Of a stretch of DNA of 64,000 bases, positions 42,865-53,926 are shown piece by piece. Both the position numbers and the translations under genes were made by a program. The notes beneath the pieces are model-generated. The model saw only the letters and a list, made by a program, of their open reading frames with translations. It did no database searches and was not told where the DNA came from. Source of the DNA: Eremomyces bilateralis CBS 781.70. Taxonomy: Eukaryota; Ascomycota; Dothideomycetes; Eremomycetales; Eremomycetaceae. The stretch is taken from positions 186,001 to 250,000 of the forward strand of contig NW_022985075.1 of assembly GCF_010015585.1 (NCBI RefSeq), read 5' to 3'. Within the stretch, counting starts at the first letter, position 1. Each line of letters starts with the position of its first letter.

Positions 42865-44751
42865 CGCGATGGGCTCTTGGGACTATGGTGCCTTGTTTGA
42901 AAGGGGGTTGGTTAGACGGTTGGGAAGCTTAACTGATAATCAGCACTGAGTCACCACCAATCTTGTGAGATGTGGCCTCAACTCACTCTCAAGGCACTTG
43001 ATGAAGTCAAACGGGTTACGAACTGAATCCAGTTGTCCCTCTGTAGCTCCAATTATGTATTGCTTCTCGTATTGGCCCTAGGGGTTGTGAGCAACTTACT
43101 GGCGATTCAAGGCCTAATCCGAGGTACACTGCTCTGACTAAAGGTTTGCGATGAAGGCGTGTGAGCAAACCCGATTAGTGTGTGGAACGCGGATCGCATA
43201 TGATTGTGCGGGAATTTTAGTCTGCAGGAGCAAGTACACTAGACGAGGATGAGAACGCTGAACGCCGAATTGAAGCGCTGTGAAGAAAAGAAAAGGCAGA
43301 ACGAGTATCAGAAGTAAAGTGAAGAGAGTACAAATGAAATTTAGGAAGCAAAGGACGAAGAAAAGCGAACACTTAAGCAGTGAAGTGCAGGATGAAGAAA
43401 GTGAGGTTGGTGATTCTTGATCACTTGCGATGAAGGCGAAACGGAGAGGAAGATGAGGGCAACCAGGAAGATTTCACTGCGTGGAAGGGGTTCGGGGAGA
43501 CAAGGCTCTGATAAAGGCTTTCATAAAGTAATTGTATCGATCATTCTCTCGTTCACTTGCACTGGGGGCTTAGTTACTGCCTGGCTCCGTCACGAGCAAG
43601 ATGCCACCCAGGAAGTGTGACTTGCAGATATAGAGGGGGAGGTCTCACCGGGCCAATAGCAATGGCATGGAAGCAAGTAACCAAGAATCCATGTAAAGGA
43701 TTCACATAGGAAGAGGAACCGAAGGCTGTATATCTATGCCGAGCGTAATGCGAGGGAGATAATATGAGGTGAAGTGTGTAAAAACGTGGAAAGGGCACTG
43801 ACACTACAAAGTCCGTGTCTTGGAGACCTTGGATCCCATCACGTGTTTGATGGAGACTCTGCTCCGTGAGAGCCTGTCATGGCCGGGTACGACATGAACT
43901 GCTAAGGAAGGGAGTCGCAGTCGGGATGGAAATTCTCGGCAAGAGGCAGGCAGCAAGAGGAACCTCTCCTCAGTCACTCAGGTCTCCTGTCATTTGACAT
44001 GTGACGGAATCAGTGTATGGAAACTGAATCAACGTCCGGTGACCACGAGAATGATGATGACTGCGTGGAATGATGACCGAGCAATGGCGACATCCGCTAG
44101 CCAGCAAACATGACTCAGATATGGAGATGGTGAATGAAGAGTAAGGTGGCGTAGGGTATGGCATAGGGACCGAGAGGACAGCTTGCTCGCGAAAGTGAGG
44201 ATCAATAATCACACAAGCTCCCACTGGTTGTATCCAACCGAAGTATACATCACGATCTCTTCCTGGAAGGGAGGCTGGAGTCGAGGACGGTATCTATTGC
44301 GGAGATAAGGTATCTATCTGCTAAATTCGTTGGCAGTAAATATTCAACGATCAATCCAGTCAGGTGATGGGGGAAAAACATCGATGACCAAGTCGTTCAA
44401 CGATGATGATAGCCCCTGAGAGAAAATGGGATCTGGCAGAGTCTGCCTACGCAAGAGCCAGTAGATTCCTCACGAAAATGGACCATTCCATTCCCCTGGC
44501 GCCCACACCTTGTCCAGGCCGGAAGGTATTCCCGAAATCCTCAATTGCAGTTGTTCCTTGAGTACGCCCCGTGACACCAGGCGATGAGCCGATTCCTCTG
44601 CATTGACGCCAGCGTAGAAACACATGAAAATATCCGACGATAAATGATAACCCAACCCAGATCGTGGGCGGTAGAGCACGCGTTTCGGTCGAGAGGGGGA
44701 AACGACGCCTCTCGGTCAGCCTCCGATCCATCCGTCCGCCGACAGCAGCAA
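42865..44751. other. 1.9-kb gap, no gene recognised
   Basis: No gene is recognised on either strand. The top strand from 43230 to 43470 is strongly purine-rich with many GAAG runs. Short open frames of 60-95 codons lack known motifs. Confidence 0.45.
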
Positions 44752-46806
44752 TTAGAACTTCACCACCGGAGCCTCCGCTCCCTGGCCACGACTCCCGTCC
44801 CCATCTCCCTCGCCATGTCCCCGCTTCCGCCGCCCGCCCAGGCTTAGCATGCTGAACATCTTCTTCAACCCGCCCTCCCTGCCCTTCGCGGTGGTCGGTC
44901 GCGTCCCGTCCGCCCGCAGCGGGGGCAGCGCCGTGATATCCAGCGTGGTGGGCGAACGGATACCGAACCCGAGGTTCGGCCGGCGCAGAAGGTCACCTTC
45001 GGACTTGCGGCCCGGGGGAACGGGGTTGGGGGTGAAGGATCGGGGTTTTTGGTGGACGGTGCGATGGACTTGCTCCTTGGGTTGGAGGGTGTATTTGTGG
45101 GGCGACGGGGGGAATTTGGGGGACTTGTGGCGGTCGATGGGAGAGGAGGTGAGGGAGACCGGCTCCATGCGCGTGCCGGGGTTCGGGCGTGAGAGTAGTA
45201 GGGGGACGGGAACGGTGCCGTTGCGGTGGGCGATAGAGGACTTGCGGACGGGGAAGGGGGAGGCATCGCGGTGGGTGGTCGGGAGAGATGAGACAGATTC
45301 GGGAAGAGGTGCGATGGAGGCGGAGGAGTCGTCGGCGGTAGCGTTGGTATACTGCGTCGAATGCGAGCTCGATTTCGAATGTGAGTAACGGCCTCTTGGG
45401 CGGGATTCCACGTCGGTGATGGGTGAGGCATCCTCGGTGTCAGACGTGCGATTGTGCGGTTCTGGCTTGGCATCACCGGACCTGTGATTTGACGGAGAAG
45501 TATCGAGTCTGCCCTTCGAGTCCACGTTCGGCTGCATGAGATTTGCGATGTGGAGCCCCATGGCCTTCTTTTTATTCTCTTCCTTTTTCTTCTCTTCCCG
45601 ATCCCATTGATCCAAGCCTGGGAGGGGTGGCAGTTTACGGTTCAGGTTGATCTCCTTCTTCGCCGTCTCGCGATCACGGGGTTCGTTGTGCTCGCGAGCG
45701 CTCGCCGGTCGGCTTCCCGCTAGGCTGCTAGTGCTGGATTTGCGCTGCAGACTCCAGCTCCGCCAACCTTGGGCAGAGCCTGGGCGATCGATTTCGGTGG
45801 AGGCCCCGCGGGTGCGTGATTGAGAACGCGCACGACCAGAGCTACGGGACTCAGGGCGGCTCTCACCACGTGGTCGGATGTATTCTTTAATCTCATCCCT
45901 AATGGTACGAACACGGCTGGTTGATCGGCTCGGCGGAGGCTGCTTGGTCTGCTTCGGATCCGCTGTATCTGGCATCAACTCTAGCAGCTTTAACCGTCTC
46001 TTCTCCAGCTCTTGCTGCATCCATTCCGTCGCCGCGGCATCGGCTTTCGACGTGGCGTTCGGGTCCGTGGGCTTTTGCTCCGAACCACGATTCGAACTTC
46101 TGGCCGGCGTTATCGCCAACGACGTGATTGCTGTGGAAACGTTTTTGGTCGAGCCACTCGCCGGCGTCGCATAGCTATCTTCGCTCGACTCTATGGCGGC
46201 CGTAGGCGCCGTCTTTGGCCGTATGGGTGGAGCAGCGCCGGATGGCTGCGGCCTTGAGAGTTTCGATGTTGGTGGAACTTGGGCCTGTTGTGGCCCGTTC
46301 TCCTTCTCCGGCGGGGGTTCGATTCCGAAAGTACGGAGATTGGCAGTCCCCTTGTTTACTTCTTCTAAGAGATCTTTCGCAGATGGACCTGGTTTGGCTG
46401 CCGATTTGGTCGGCTTAGGTCCCGCGTTGGGGAAAATGGCTAATGGTGCGGGAGGGTGGTTTGATAGCTGCGGTTCGGAGGAAGACAACCCGTTCTTGTC
46501 TCGCACAATCTTCGTGTAAGCTTCGAGATCACGTAGAACTTGGTTGTCAATGTCGTCGGGCTCATAGTTCTTCGCGATAGCAGCGCAGGCCGCTCGCAGC
46601 TCCTGTTCTGTTTGTGGATCGAGCAATCGGGGAATATATATAATAGGACTAATAGGTGAGTGTTCGTCGGCCTTGGAAACGACCTTAGGGTTCTTGCGAT
46701 CGGAGACTTTCTACAGAACAAAGATCAGCGGTCGCGTTCTAGCAACCAGTACAGAAATCGATGCTCTTACAAGGCCCGGAAGGCTCAACCCCAATTTTTT
46801 TCCCAT
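44752..46806 (-). CDS. Long disordered fungal protein of unknown function
   Basis: Exons 46806-46771 (12 codons) and 46710-44752 give 664 residues. The N-terminus joins to MGKKLGLSLPGLKVSDRKNP, followed by a predicted folded helical part (residues 45-75: LDPQTEQELRAACAAIAKNY, LRDLEAYTKIVRDKNG). The middle is Pro/Ser-rich with a helix near 205-230 (EWMQQELEKRRLKLLELMPD), then RTIRDEIKEYIRPRGE and a Ser/Arg repeat zone RPESRSSGRARSQSRTRG. Another short helix is DREEKKKEENKKKAMGLHI. The C-terminus has a short conserved-looking block GGLKKMFSMLSLGGRRKRG. It resembles signalling or cortical adaptor proteins of filamentous fungi, but no family is recognised. Exon 1 is inferred from splice signals; the first 40 residues are therefore less sure. 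Confidence 0.7.
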
Positions 46807-49320
46807 TTTAAGCGTCGAGGAATGGACTAAATCGGTTTCGAGGTAGAGAGAAGCGAGAAGATTAGAAACGAAATCTAAAGGCCCAAAACCAGCATGAGCA
46901 ACAGGATCGACAGCGCGGAGAGGGCACCGGATCAACCAGGTTACGATATAGCTCGAATCAATCGAACCCGACGAGTGCGATACCAAAACGAATGGCAACT
47001 GATCTTCAAACGAAAGGCTAGTTACGATTATCAACAGGTAACTATAGACAACAATAATCTGAGTACGAAGGTGGTGTAGAGAGCAGTGGACATGAGCAAA
47101 GCCTGGGGAGCTGGGGAGATAGTATCTCCAGTTCTATTCTCCACGACAATGCCCGAGTGCCTGACAAACCGCCCGCCTAGATGTGTGGGAACGTGTTGGA
47201 GAGGACCACCAAAAAACAGGAGGCTTGTCGCACCTTGGTGATGAGTGTGCAACTTTCCCAGGGGCCTTGGTCTTGGATGGGCTTTTTTTCTGGCCTGATG
47301 GCCCATCAGATGCAAGGAAACAAGGATGATCTTGCTGGGAATAGCTAGTCACCTCCGACTTCCCAGTTGTCACTAGCACTACGCCGAGCAGGCCACTCCT
47401 AAGTTTTAGGGGCTCCCTCGAATTTGCAATATGTATTATGATTTATGATCTTTCTGGTACCATATCGTTGAGCTTGGTAGGATCCTAATCCCCATCGTTA
47501 CTGCCCTGCAGCTTCATTAAGCGGTGCTTGATTCAACCTGTCTATATTGGAGTTCGAATATAATTGTATACACCCAGTTGATGAAAGAGCCATGGACATG
47601 GTCAGCTAGGAAGTCCGGCACCACAACTCCCTCCACGCCCCTCTTTGTCTCTTTTCTCCGCAAGGGCAGTTCTACCGTGTACAATGTCCAGTCAGAATGT
47701 CAGATTCATCTGTAGGATTGGATCAACCACTGCATGATGATCGCGAAAATGCAAGCATGGATGAGACCAGAGTCCACCACAAGGGAGATCCCCAAAGTCC
47801 CAAATCACTGGTGGAACACAATTCCACACCTAATATTTTACAATTTGCACAAAGAACAATCCGTCCCCTTCTAGTGACCAGACTTTGTCCGACAATACTG
47901 GGTACCCAATCAAAGGATTATAAGAGAGAACGCTGAGGCCATTGGCAGCTTCGGAATGTTCAGATTGCTGGGTCCGCGTCGTACCATATGGCGAACAGGA
48001 AACGGAACGATGAAACGCGCTATGACCGATGTGCCAGACTTATGCCCAATGCGCTGATCGTTCCTATCCTCGAGCCGGTTTTGTCTGATCACTTTGATGA
48101 AGTTATGGGCGTGTCTCGCGAGGCGGCGTGGAGATAGTTTGACGCGTACAGAGGATTCCGTAAACGGCTCCGAAGTGGTAGCACTAATAATAATTTTGGG
48201 TTTGGTGCTACTCCTAAGTTCTCGGTCGACGACGAAACCCAGTACGCACTGCATTGGACCGTTGGACATGTGCCTTGCACCACATCGCACCTACACGAGA
48301 CTCCAATATCAAAATACCATTGTCCCAGACAGGATAAGACTTCGGGGCAAGGCGAACTGTGGAAGGAGTTCTACTCCCTTGAAGTTCAAGTTCAACGTCC
48401 ACGCCGCATCAACAATTCGACTGACGAATTCGGATGCCAGTAATAAATGTAATTACAGTGACAGTGGAGAAACTAGAGCATCGACGGGACGCCTGCTCAT
48501 CAAACATAGCGCAAACGTCAAACCCCAGGCGTTGGACGCCATTTCTCTCACGCACTGAACCACTGATTTTCCGCCACACCAATAAAAGCGGGAGGATTTA
48601 GGAAATGGAGGCCAAAGCGTGCATGGAATCTGCGCTTGCATCGGGATTCGGGAGAGCCATCTCGCTTGGAGCAAATGGGAAATTGATCGGCTTTGGCATA
48701 TGATTCGATTTTCCCAGGCCTCCCCACCCCCCAGTCCCCAGTAAAGATCCAAGGTTACCACATTCCCTGAGGAACTTAAGTAATAATATTGTAACATCAA
48801 TATTGAATCAAAAGCAGCTCAGCACTAAGTACAGCAGTCAACATCGCGAAGCAACTCAAGCAAGGACTTAAACATCTCAAGGTCCCAACCGGGTTACATA
48901 GGTGATGGGATGCTTGGAAAATGGAGTCCCTAAAGGCGTAAATGTATTTTCTTCAATCCATCATCCATGCGACCACTGCATTTCCCCCTTGAAGGAATCC
49001 AGGTCCCGAGGCTCGGTCGACAACCATGCCCGGAGCGATTAGGTAGTACCTTACTCCGTAGGCCTCACCGTAATACGGCATTGGGGAAAAGGAGCAAGGT
49101 CCGAGAACTGGAGATGTCTTCTGCTGGTTAAACGGTTAATGTGACTCTTATCCTGATCAGGCTGATCTACTCCGCCAGTTTCCGTCTTCATGGATGCTCG
49201 CAAACAGGCGAACGCCCAATCGTCTCACCACTCATGGCACAGGGAAAGGAGACACCACAGGACATTCGAAATTGGGCTTCGAGATTCGGTATGTAACCAG
49301 TCTCGTATATTCCCTTGGCC
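46807..49320. other. 2.5-kb gap, no gene recognised
   Basis: Open frames reach about 150 codons (48094-48558, plus strand) but show no motif, and overlapping frames on the other strand are as open. AT-rich parts occur around 47420-47570. It may contain a non-coding transcript or decayed sequence; nothing can be named. Confidence 0.45.
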
Positions 49321-51315
49321 TCATCCAGTGCATCGCTCTTCAGGTGGTATATAATCCAATTCCAGCGCGTCAAACACCCTCTTCTCCGCATCCAGCCATC
49401 CCAAGCCATCCGGAACTCCTTCTGGTCCCTCTGCTCGGATTACGGCGCCGTTCTCTCGGCTCCGTATGCCACTGGAGTCAAACTTCCAGTGCTTCTTGCT
49501 CTTGGCGTATCGCCGGAGGTCGCGTTCAAAGGTCGTGTCGGCCGACCATCCCAGAACCGCGCATCCGACCGTCCGCCAAGGCGAGATGATGATATCGACT
49601 CGACGGTGGGGGTTTTTTATAACTTTCTCGTCCGCCGATTCCACGACTCTTTCGTCTCTTTCGCCTTCCTCACGTGCAGCATGCGGATCCTGCCAAACGA
49701 CCAACGCTTTGTCAAGGGTATCAAATCCTATACCAGTTCCCAGTGGGCCGCTGGTGCCACGGTTTCCTCGAAATGGGAGCGTCGATTGGCCTCTGGAGGT
49801 ATTATGTTCGCTTAGAACCAACGTATGTGTCACGTAACCGGACTCCTCGAGACTGGCGAGCACGTCTGTAACAAGGCCAGCGGTAACGTCGAGCTTTCGG
49901 TGGGTCAGAATGATATCCACGTCCATGACGTCCGGTTTCCGCTTGCGATACCCCCCGACCACGATGGCCTCCACTCCCTCATCCCTCACTCTCTTCGCAT
50001 GCTCCAAAACCACGGCCGTGATCCGCTCCACCTCTTCATACGGAATGGGAATCAAGAACTCGTCATAGAACTTCACTCCGATCTGCTGCGCTCTAGTCAA
50101 CGTGCTCCATCCGTACTCCACTACATCATCCAAGTCTCTCCAGCCTCTCGCATAGAACTGCCTCGCTGTCGTTGAGCCCACCCCCCAAATGTCATAGAAG
50201 AGCCTCACTACCTTCATCTCTTCGTCTTTCTCGAACTCTTGCACCGCCTGCAAGCTCCCAGTATCATGCCACTCCTGCCACAAGGCGGAGATTTTCCCAT
50301 CGCACCCAGGCAACCGCGCAACCTCCGCCGTCCGCCGCATGACATGCGGATAGGCGCACATGGACGCAATCGCCGTGCTATAGGCGCGCACGCCGATCTC
50401 GTCGGATGTGAGGATCCGTGCGAGCTTGATCCGCTTGAGGAGGGCGATGAACTCGGTGTTCGGCGGGCTGCGTGGATGGCGCCGCTGGCAGGCGTAGATG
50501 AGCTTCTCCCTGACCCAGTCAGGGGCGGGAGGAAGGGCTGCTTCGTCATCGGAGCCAGTGGTGGATTGAGTGAGTGAGAGAGGGGGGGCAGGACGCTTTT
50601 GTGATATAGTAGGTTTGGTTCGGGAGTGAAAATGTCCGCCACGATAGGGGCATTGATGCTCTCTCCCAGAAGCGGTTGGGGCGTCATCCCGAGCACGTAT
50701 TAGTATCGATTGCGTCGCATGCTTTGGTGCGGGTTTTAAAGAAGATGATCCAGCAACAATATCGTGCTCAGCGGCCCGTCCAATGCGTCCTGCCAATATC
50801 TGGTAAGGCTCAAACGCTTCAAGTCGCTGGGCAGCGAGAGAATCTTTCAACCAATCGACTCTCAGCACTTGGGCATAGTCGTCCTGATTGGATTCAACAC
50901 CTTCGTCCACCTCGCTCTGGTCCACAGAGAGCTGAGATAGCGTCGCCTGAGAATCTAACTTCGTCCGCTTTTTGGGCGGCTCATCGTGCGCTATTTCTGC
51001 TGACTCGATATAAACTCCACGGGATCGAAGCTCCAGTTCTACTCGGCGTTTGGATCGAATTTTGGTGAGGAATATTCTCGTCTCAGAAGGATCGTAGGTC
51101 AGCGGCGCGTTGCATTCGAGCAATTTGTCTTCCAGATCATGTAATTCCAGGGTCGTGGTATGGGTATGAAGAACGTGGATAGACCGTAATTCGCTCAAAT
51201 CAAGCTCCGCGTGTTTCCATTCCGCATCACCGCCTAGTATTGATTCGCTTTCTATTCTTAGTAGTGACGACGGTTCTGCTATAGTGGATGGTGTTTCTGG
51301 AATCGGTGACGACAT
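49321..51315 (-). CDS. pol4: Family X DNA polymerase (Pol4/lambda-like)
   Basis: One exon of 664 residues. An N-terminal region with LRVDWLKDSLAAQRLEAFEP (near 152-171) resembles the end of a BRCT domain. The 8-kDa-like helical part starts about 290 (EFIALLKRIKLARILTSDEI). A helix-hairpin-helix region follows, FYDIWGVGSTTARQFYARGW. Catalytic Asp residues are in PDVMDVDIILTH (near 463 and 465) and HRRVDIIISPW (near 572). The thumb contains LGWSADTTFERDLRRYAKSK, and the end DALELDYIPPEER is typical of Pol X. In fungi Pol4 fills short gaps in end joining and base excision repair. The usual SGxVDVLL is changed to MDVDIILT, as in other Pol X enzymes with altered residues. It is divergent from no close partner. 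Confidence 0.88.
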   Translation of the reverse strand: MSSPIPETPSTIAEPSSLLRIESESILGGDAEWKHAELDLSELRSIHVLHTHTTTLELHDLEDKLLECNAPLTYDPSETRIFLTKIRSKRRVELELRSRGVYIESAEIAHDEPPKKRTKLDSQATLSQLSVDQSEVDEGVESNQDDYAQVLRVDWLKDSLAAQRLEAFEPYQILAGRIGRAAEHDIVAGSSSLKPAPKHATQSILIRARDDAPTASGREHQCPYRGGHFHSRTKPTISQKRPAPPLSLTQSTTGSDDEAALPPAPDWVREKLIYACQRRHPRSPPNTEFIALLKRIKLARILTSDEIGVRAYSTAIASMCAYPHVMRRTAEVARLPGCDGKISALWQEWHDTGSLQAVQEFEKDEEMKVVRLFYDIWGVGSTTARQFYARGWRDLDDVVEYGWSTLTRAQQIGVKFYDEFLIPIPYEEVERITAVVLEHAKRVRDEGVEAIVVGGYRKRKPDVMDVDIILTHRKLDVTAGLVTDVLASLEESGYVTHTLVLSEHNTSRGQSTLPFRGNRGTSGPLGTGIGFDTLDKALVVWQDPHAAREEGERDERVVESADEKVIKNPHRRVDIIISPWRTVGCAVLGWSADTTFERDLRRYAKSKKHWKFDSSGIRSRENGAVIRAEGPEGVPDGLGWLDAEKRVFDALELDYIPPEERCTG

Positions 51316-51714
51316 GGTCTGACCTGCTGTGGCCAGCTTTGTTGTAGTGAAACGACTAATCGCATATTACCGAAAGGGTTTCAGTTGATAAGTGTGGGAG
51401 AGGATATCCAAAGTCCGTCAGATCATTGTCATTTATGAACACTAAGATATCGGTAGGAAGAAACACATGCTGCGTTAATCGACAAAGAGACGTGGCCAAC
51501 ACGTGGAAAGGTTGATGATGTCTTCGCAGATATACGTCACATAAATCTTGGCATACTAGTACATGAGAGTTCGGCCAAAGTACAAGGAGATTCATCTCTC
51601 CGTACATTTAAGTAAATATATGTACATTTCTCGTGTAGTTGCATTGAAAATCCGGGCGTGACTTCCAAGTCTACCTGCCAGTACATGACCCTCATGTCTT
51701 TCGGTAAGTGACAT
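51316..51714. other. Intergenic, no gene seen
   Basis: These 399 bp lie between the 5' end of pol4 and the 3' end of the MpaB-like gene. Nothing is recognised. Confidence 0.5.
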
Positions 51715-53085
51715 CTACGCGGCAACAGGCTCCGCACCCGGAGGCGGCCTATACCATGGGCTCTGATCCTTCAACGGCTTTCCGAACGGACATCCATGTG
51801 CCTGACTTCCGCCCGTCATCGCATACTTCCTCAACTCCTCAGCTTGCTTCAGCGCAGGCTCCCTAGACTTCTCCTCAAACTCCAATGGCCCCAACTCCTC
51901 CGGCGAAAACCCATTGCTCTTGAACTGTGGACCAGGGAGGTTCTTTGACGCGAATGGAAGGTAGGAGAGGATTTTCGTGAGCATTGTCTCCGGGACATAC
52001 CATGGCTCAAACAGGAACTTCTTTCGATATATGCGTCCGTTCTTTTCCTCCATGACTTCAGCGATGATGTCGTGCGTTCGAACCAGCAAAAAGTTCCTGG
52101 TCAGGAAACGGCGGATGGCAAAGACCCCATCCGTAGCAGCCTCAATCCATTTCGGGGGGTCGGGCATGCCGAGCATAGGGCGGACATGCGGTTGGATGAA
52201 AGTGGCGGTAAACTTCTTGAAGAAGGAATGCATCCCGAGAGAGGCACCAGGTATCGCCCGCAGGAAAAGCGCCCAGGTTGCGTCAACGCATTGCTTGTTC
52301 GATTCATCATAGAACATGTTCTTTGGCTCCCACTCATCCATCCATTCTTGGAGGCCCTCGATGGTCTCCGGAACGTCGTGGGCACCCATGCGGTGGACGA
52401 GTTCCCGCCAGTAAACGAAGATGGCTACTTTCTCAACATAACTCAGTGGTCGCCACTCTTTCTCCTCGATGAATCGGATCGGTTCTAGGACAAACAGGCC
52501 CATAGTGTGGATTGTGTCGCCATTTGTGATCTTAGTGCCGTACCGTTGATGAAGCCAGTTCATCTTGGCATTCGCTTTCAGCGCCCGGTCGCTGTCCAAA
52601 CCGTTCGCTATCAATTCGCCGATGATTGCGCCAGTGTCTTCTGCCCGCTTTCCAGCGGTTGCCGGGCACGCGAGAAGACCGGTCTTGACGAGGAGTTTGG
52701 TCCCGGCAGGCACGGCATACGATTTGACCAGGGCCCATTGCGTGCCGAAGCCGGCGCTGAAGGGGAATTCCTGGAAGAAGACGCGCTTCAAAATCGGATG
52801 GGCATTCTTATAGTTCATTTTCTGGTAGATGTCGCCTTCGAATTGGGCGTCTTCCTTCTGAAACCGTTGGAGCTGGCGTGCACGAAGCCATCGCGCAATG
52901 AACACCCAGCTTACCCCAACCAAGGCGGCAATCCCAAATGCGCCTGCGCGCAACACTAACGGATCGACAGACTTGGAGAGCAACTCTAGCTCAGTAAAGA
53001 CAGGGCTGCTGATCTGGAGAGCTTTGGACCGAGAAATAGAATAAAGCGAGTGGAGAGACTCGATATATGGATGGGTTACCTCCAT
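51715..53085 (-). CDS. MpaB-like oxygenase family protein (DUF2236)
   Basis: One exon of 456 residues. A membrane span at about 44-66 (LVLRAGAFGIAALVGVSWVF) follows a short N-terminus, fitting an ER membrane anchor. The catalytic-domain pattern continues with LKRVFFQEFPFSAGFGTQWA, KLLVKTGLL, KRAEDTGAIIGELIANGLDS, NWLHQRYG and TIHTMGLFVLEPIRFI, then WRELVHRMGAHDVPETIEGL. These match the mpaB/rubber oxygenase (latex clearing protein) family, in which His residues bind heme; MpaB of mycophenolic acid biosynthesis cleaves a prenyl side chain. Neighbours do not suggest a biosynthetic cluster, so the substrate is open. The C-terminus ends with GCPFGKPLKDQSPWYRPP. Confidence 0.8.
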   Translation of the reverse strand: MEVTHPYIESLHSLYSISRSKALQISSPVFTELELLSKSVDPLVLRAGAFGIAALVGVSWVFIARWLRARQLQRFQKEDAQFEGDIYQKMNYKNAHPILKRVFFQEFPFSAGFGTQWALVKSYAVPAGTKLLVKTGLLACPATAGKRAEDTGAIIGELIANGLDSDRALKANAKMNWLHQRYGTKITNGDTIHTMGLFVLEPIRFIEEKEWRPLSYVEKVAIFVYWRELVHRMGAHDVPETIEGLQEWMDEWEPKNMFYDESNKQCVDATWALFLRAIPGASLGMHSFFKKFTATFIQPHVRPMLGMPDPPKWIEAATDGVFAIRRFLTRNFLLVRTHDIIAEVMEEKNGRIYRKKFLFEPWYVPETMLTKILSYLPFASKNLPGPQFKSNGFSPEELGPLEFEEKSREPALKQAEELRKYAMTGGSQAHGCPFGKPLKDQSPWYRPPPGAEPVAA

Positions 53086-53926
53086 GTTATTTTACCAGCT
53101 AAGCACGAGGCAGACCAATACATTGGGTATGTACTGTACAGAAGGAAAGGGCATCAAGAGGACATATTCCAAAGATAGCCGGGCGTAAATCTAAAGATTA
53201 AGTGTAACAAGAAAATATTCAATACGAAGTCCGCTCAATTGCTTCAAACTCAGAGCAGTATTATAAGCACTCGACTCGGGTCTCGGAACCAAGGAACTCA
53301 GAGCTTCCGGTGCGAGGAGGCCAGATACTTACTATGCTTGCAGCTTGCTTCACAGGGGCCGCAGGGACGGTATTCCCTCGTTCGCGCCTCTCGGCCCTTC
53401 AAGGGTGCATCACATGGCCATTACGGGGCACTGCGATATCGAATGGCCTTTGTCCATTCCTGTAGTAACTGGTAAGGTACTCCCAATCTAGCCTCGGGTA
53501 TCCATAAGGTGTTGTCCAGCCGCCAAGTGCTACTACAGCGTATTGGGCTTGAGAAGTTAAAGGCTGATTGGGAATTGAATTGGAACATGAAAGTCGACGA
53601 GTCAGAGAGATCCAGAAATCGAGACTCAAGAACGCGGAGTGATGGACCCTGAGGTGGCTGGGGGGTTGCGAACTGCGGAGACCCCACAGTTCGCATCAGT
53701 CTGATATCACGATCGTATCGTATCTACTATCAAACCCCAAGGGCTAAGGGGGTGACTCCATTCCCGATTGACTTCTCGTACGTTTCTAGATCCAGTGTGC
53801 CCAAGTTATGTTGCTATGAGGTGATAAATGCGCCATCAAATTTGGGTTACTCTCATACCATCCTTTTCAGCTCGTTGTTTTCTACCAAATAGCCTGAAGC
53901 CGTTCTTCGTTCGACGACTGGACACG
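53086..53926. other. Divergent intergenic region
   Basis: These 841 bp hold the 5' ends of the MpaB-like and AKAP7-like genes. A possible alternative upstream start for the latter lies at 53828. Nothing else is recognised. Confidence 0.5.

Noticed and set aside
48094-48558. 154-codon open frame in the 46.8-49.3 kb gap
   Set aside because: No motif or domain is visible, no good start context, and a reverse-strand frame over the same bases is also open.
49321-53085. Biosynthetic gene cluster around the MpaB-like oxygenase
   Set aside because: Neighbours are a repair polymerase, a phosphoesterase and a nucleoside transporter; no synthase, P450 or cluster regulator is present.
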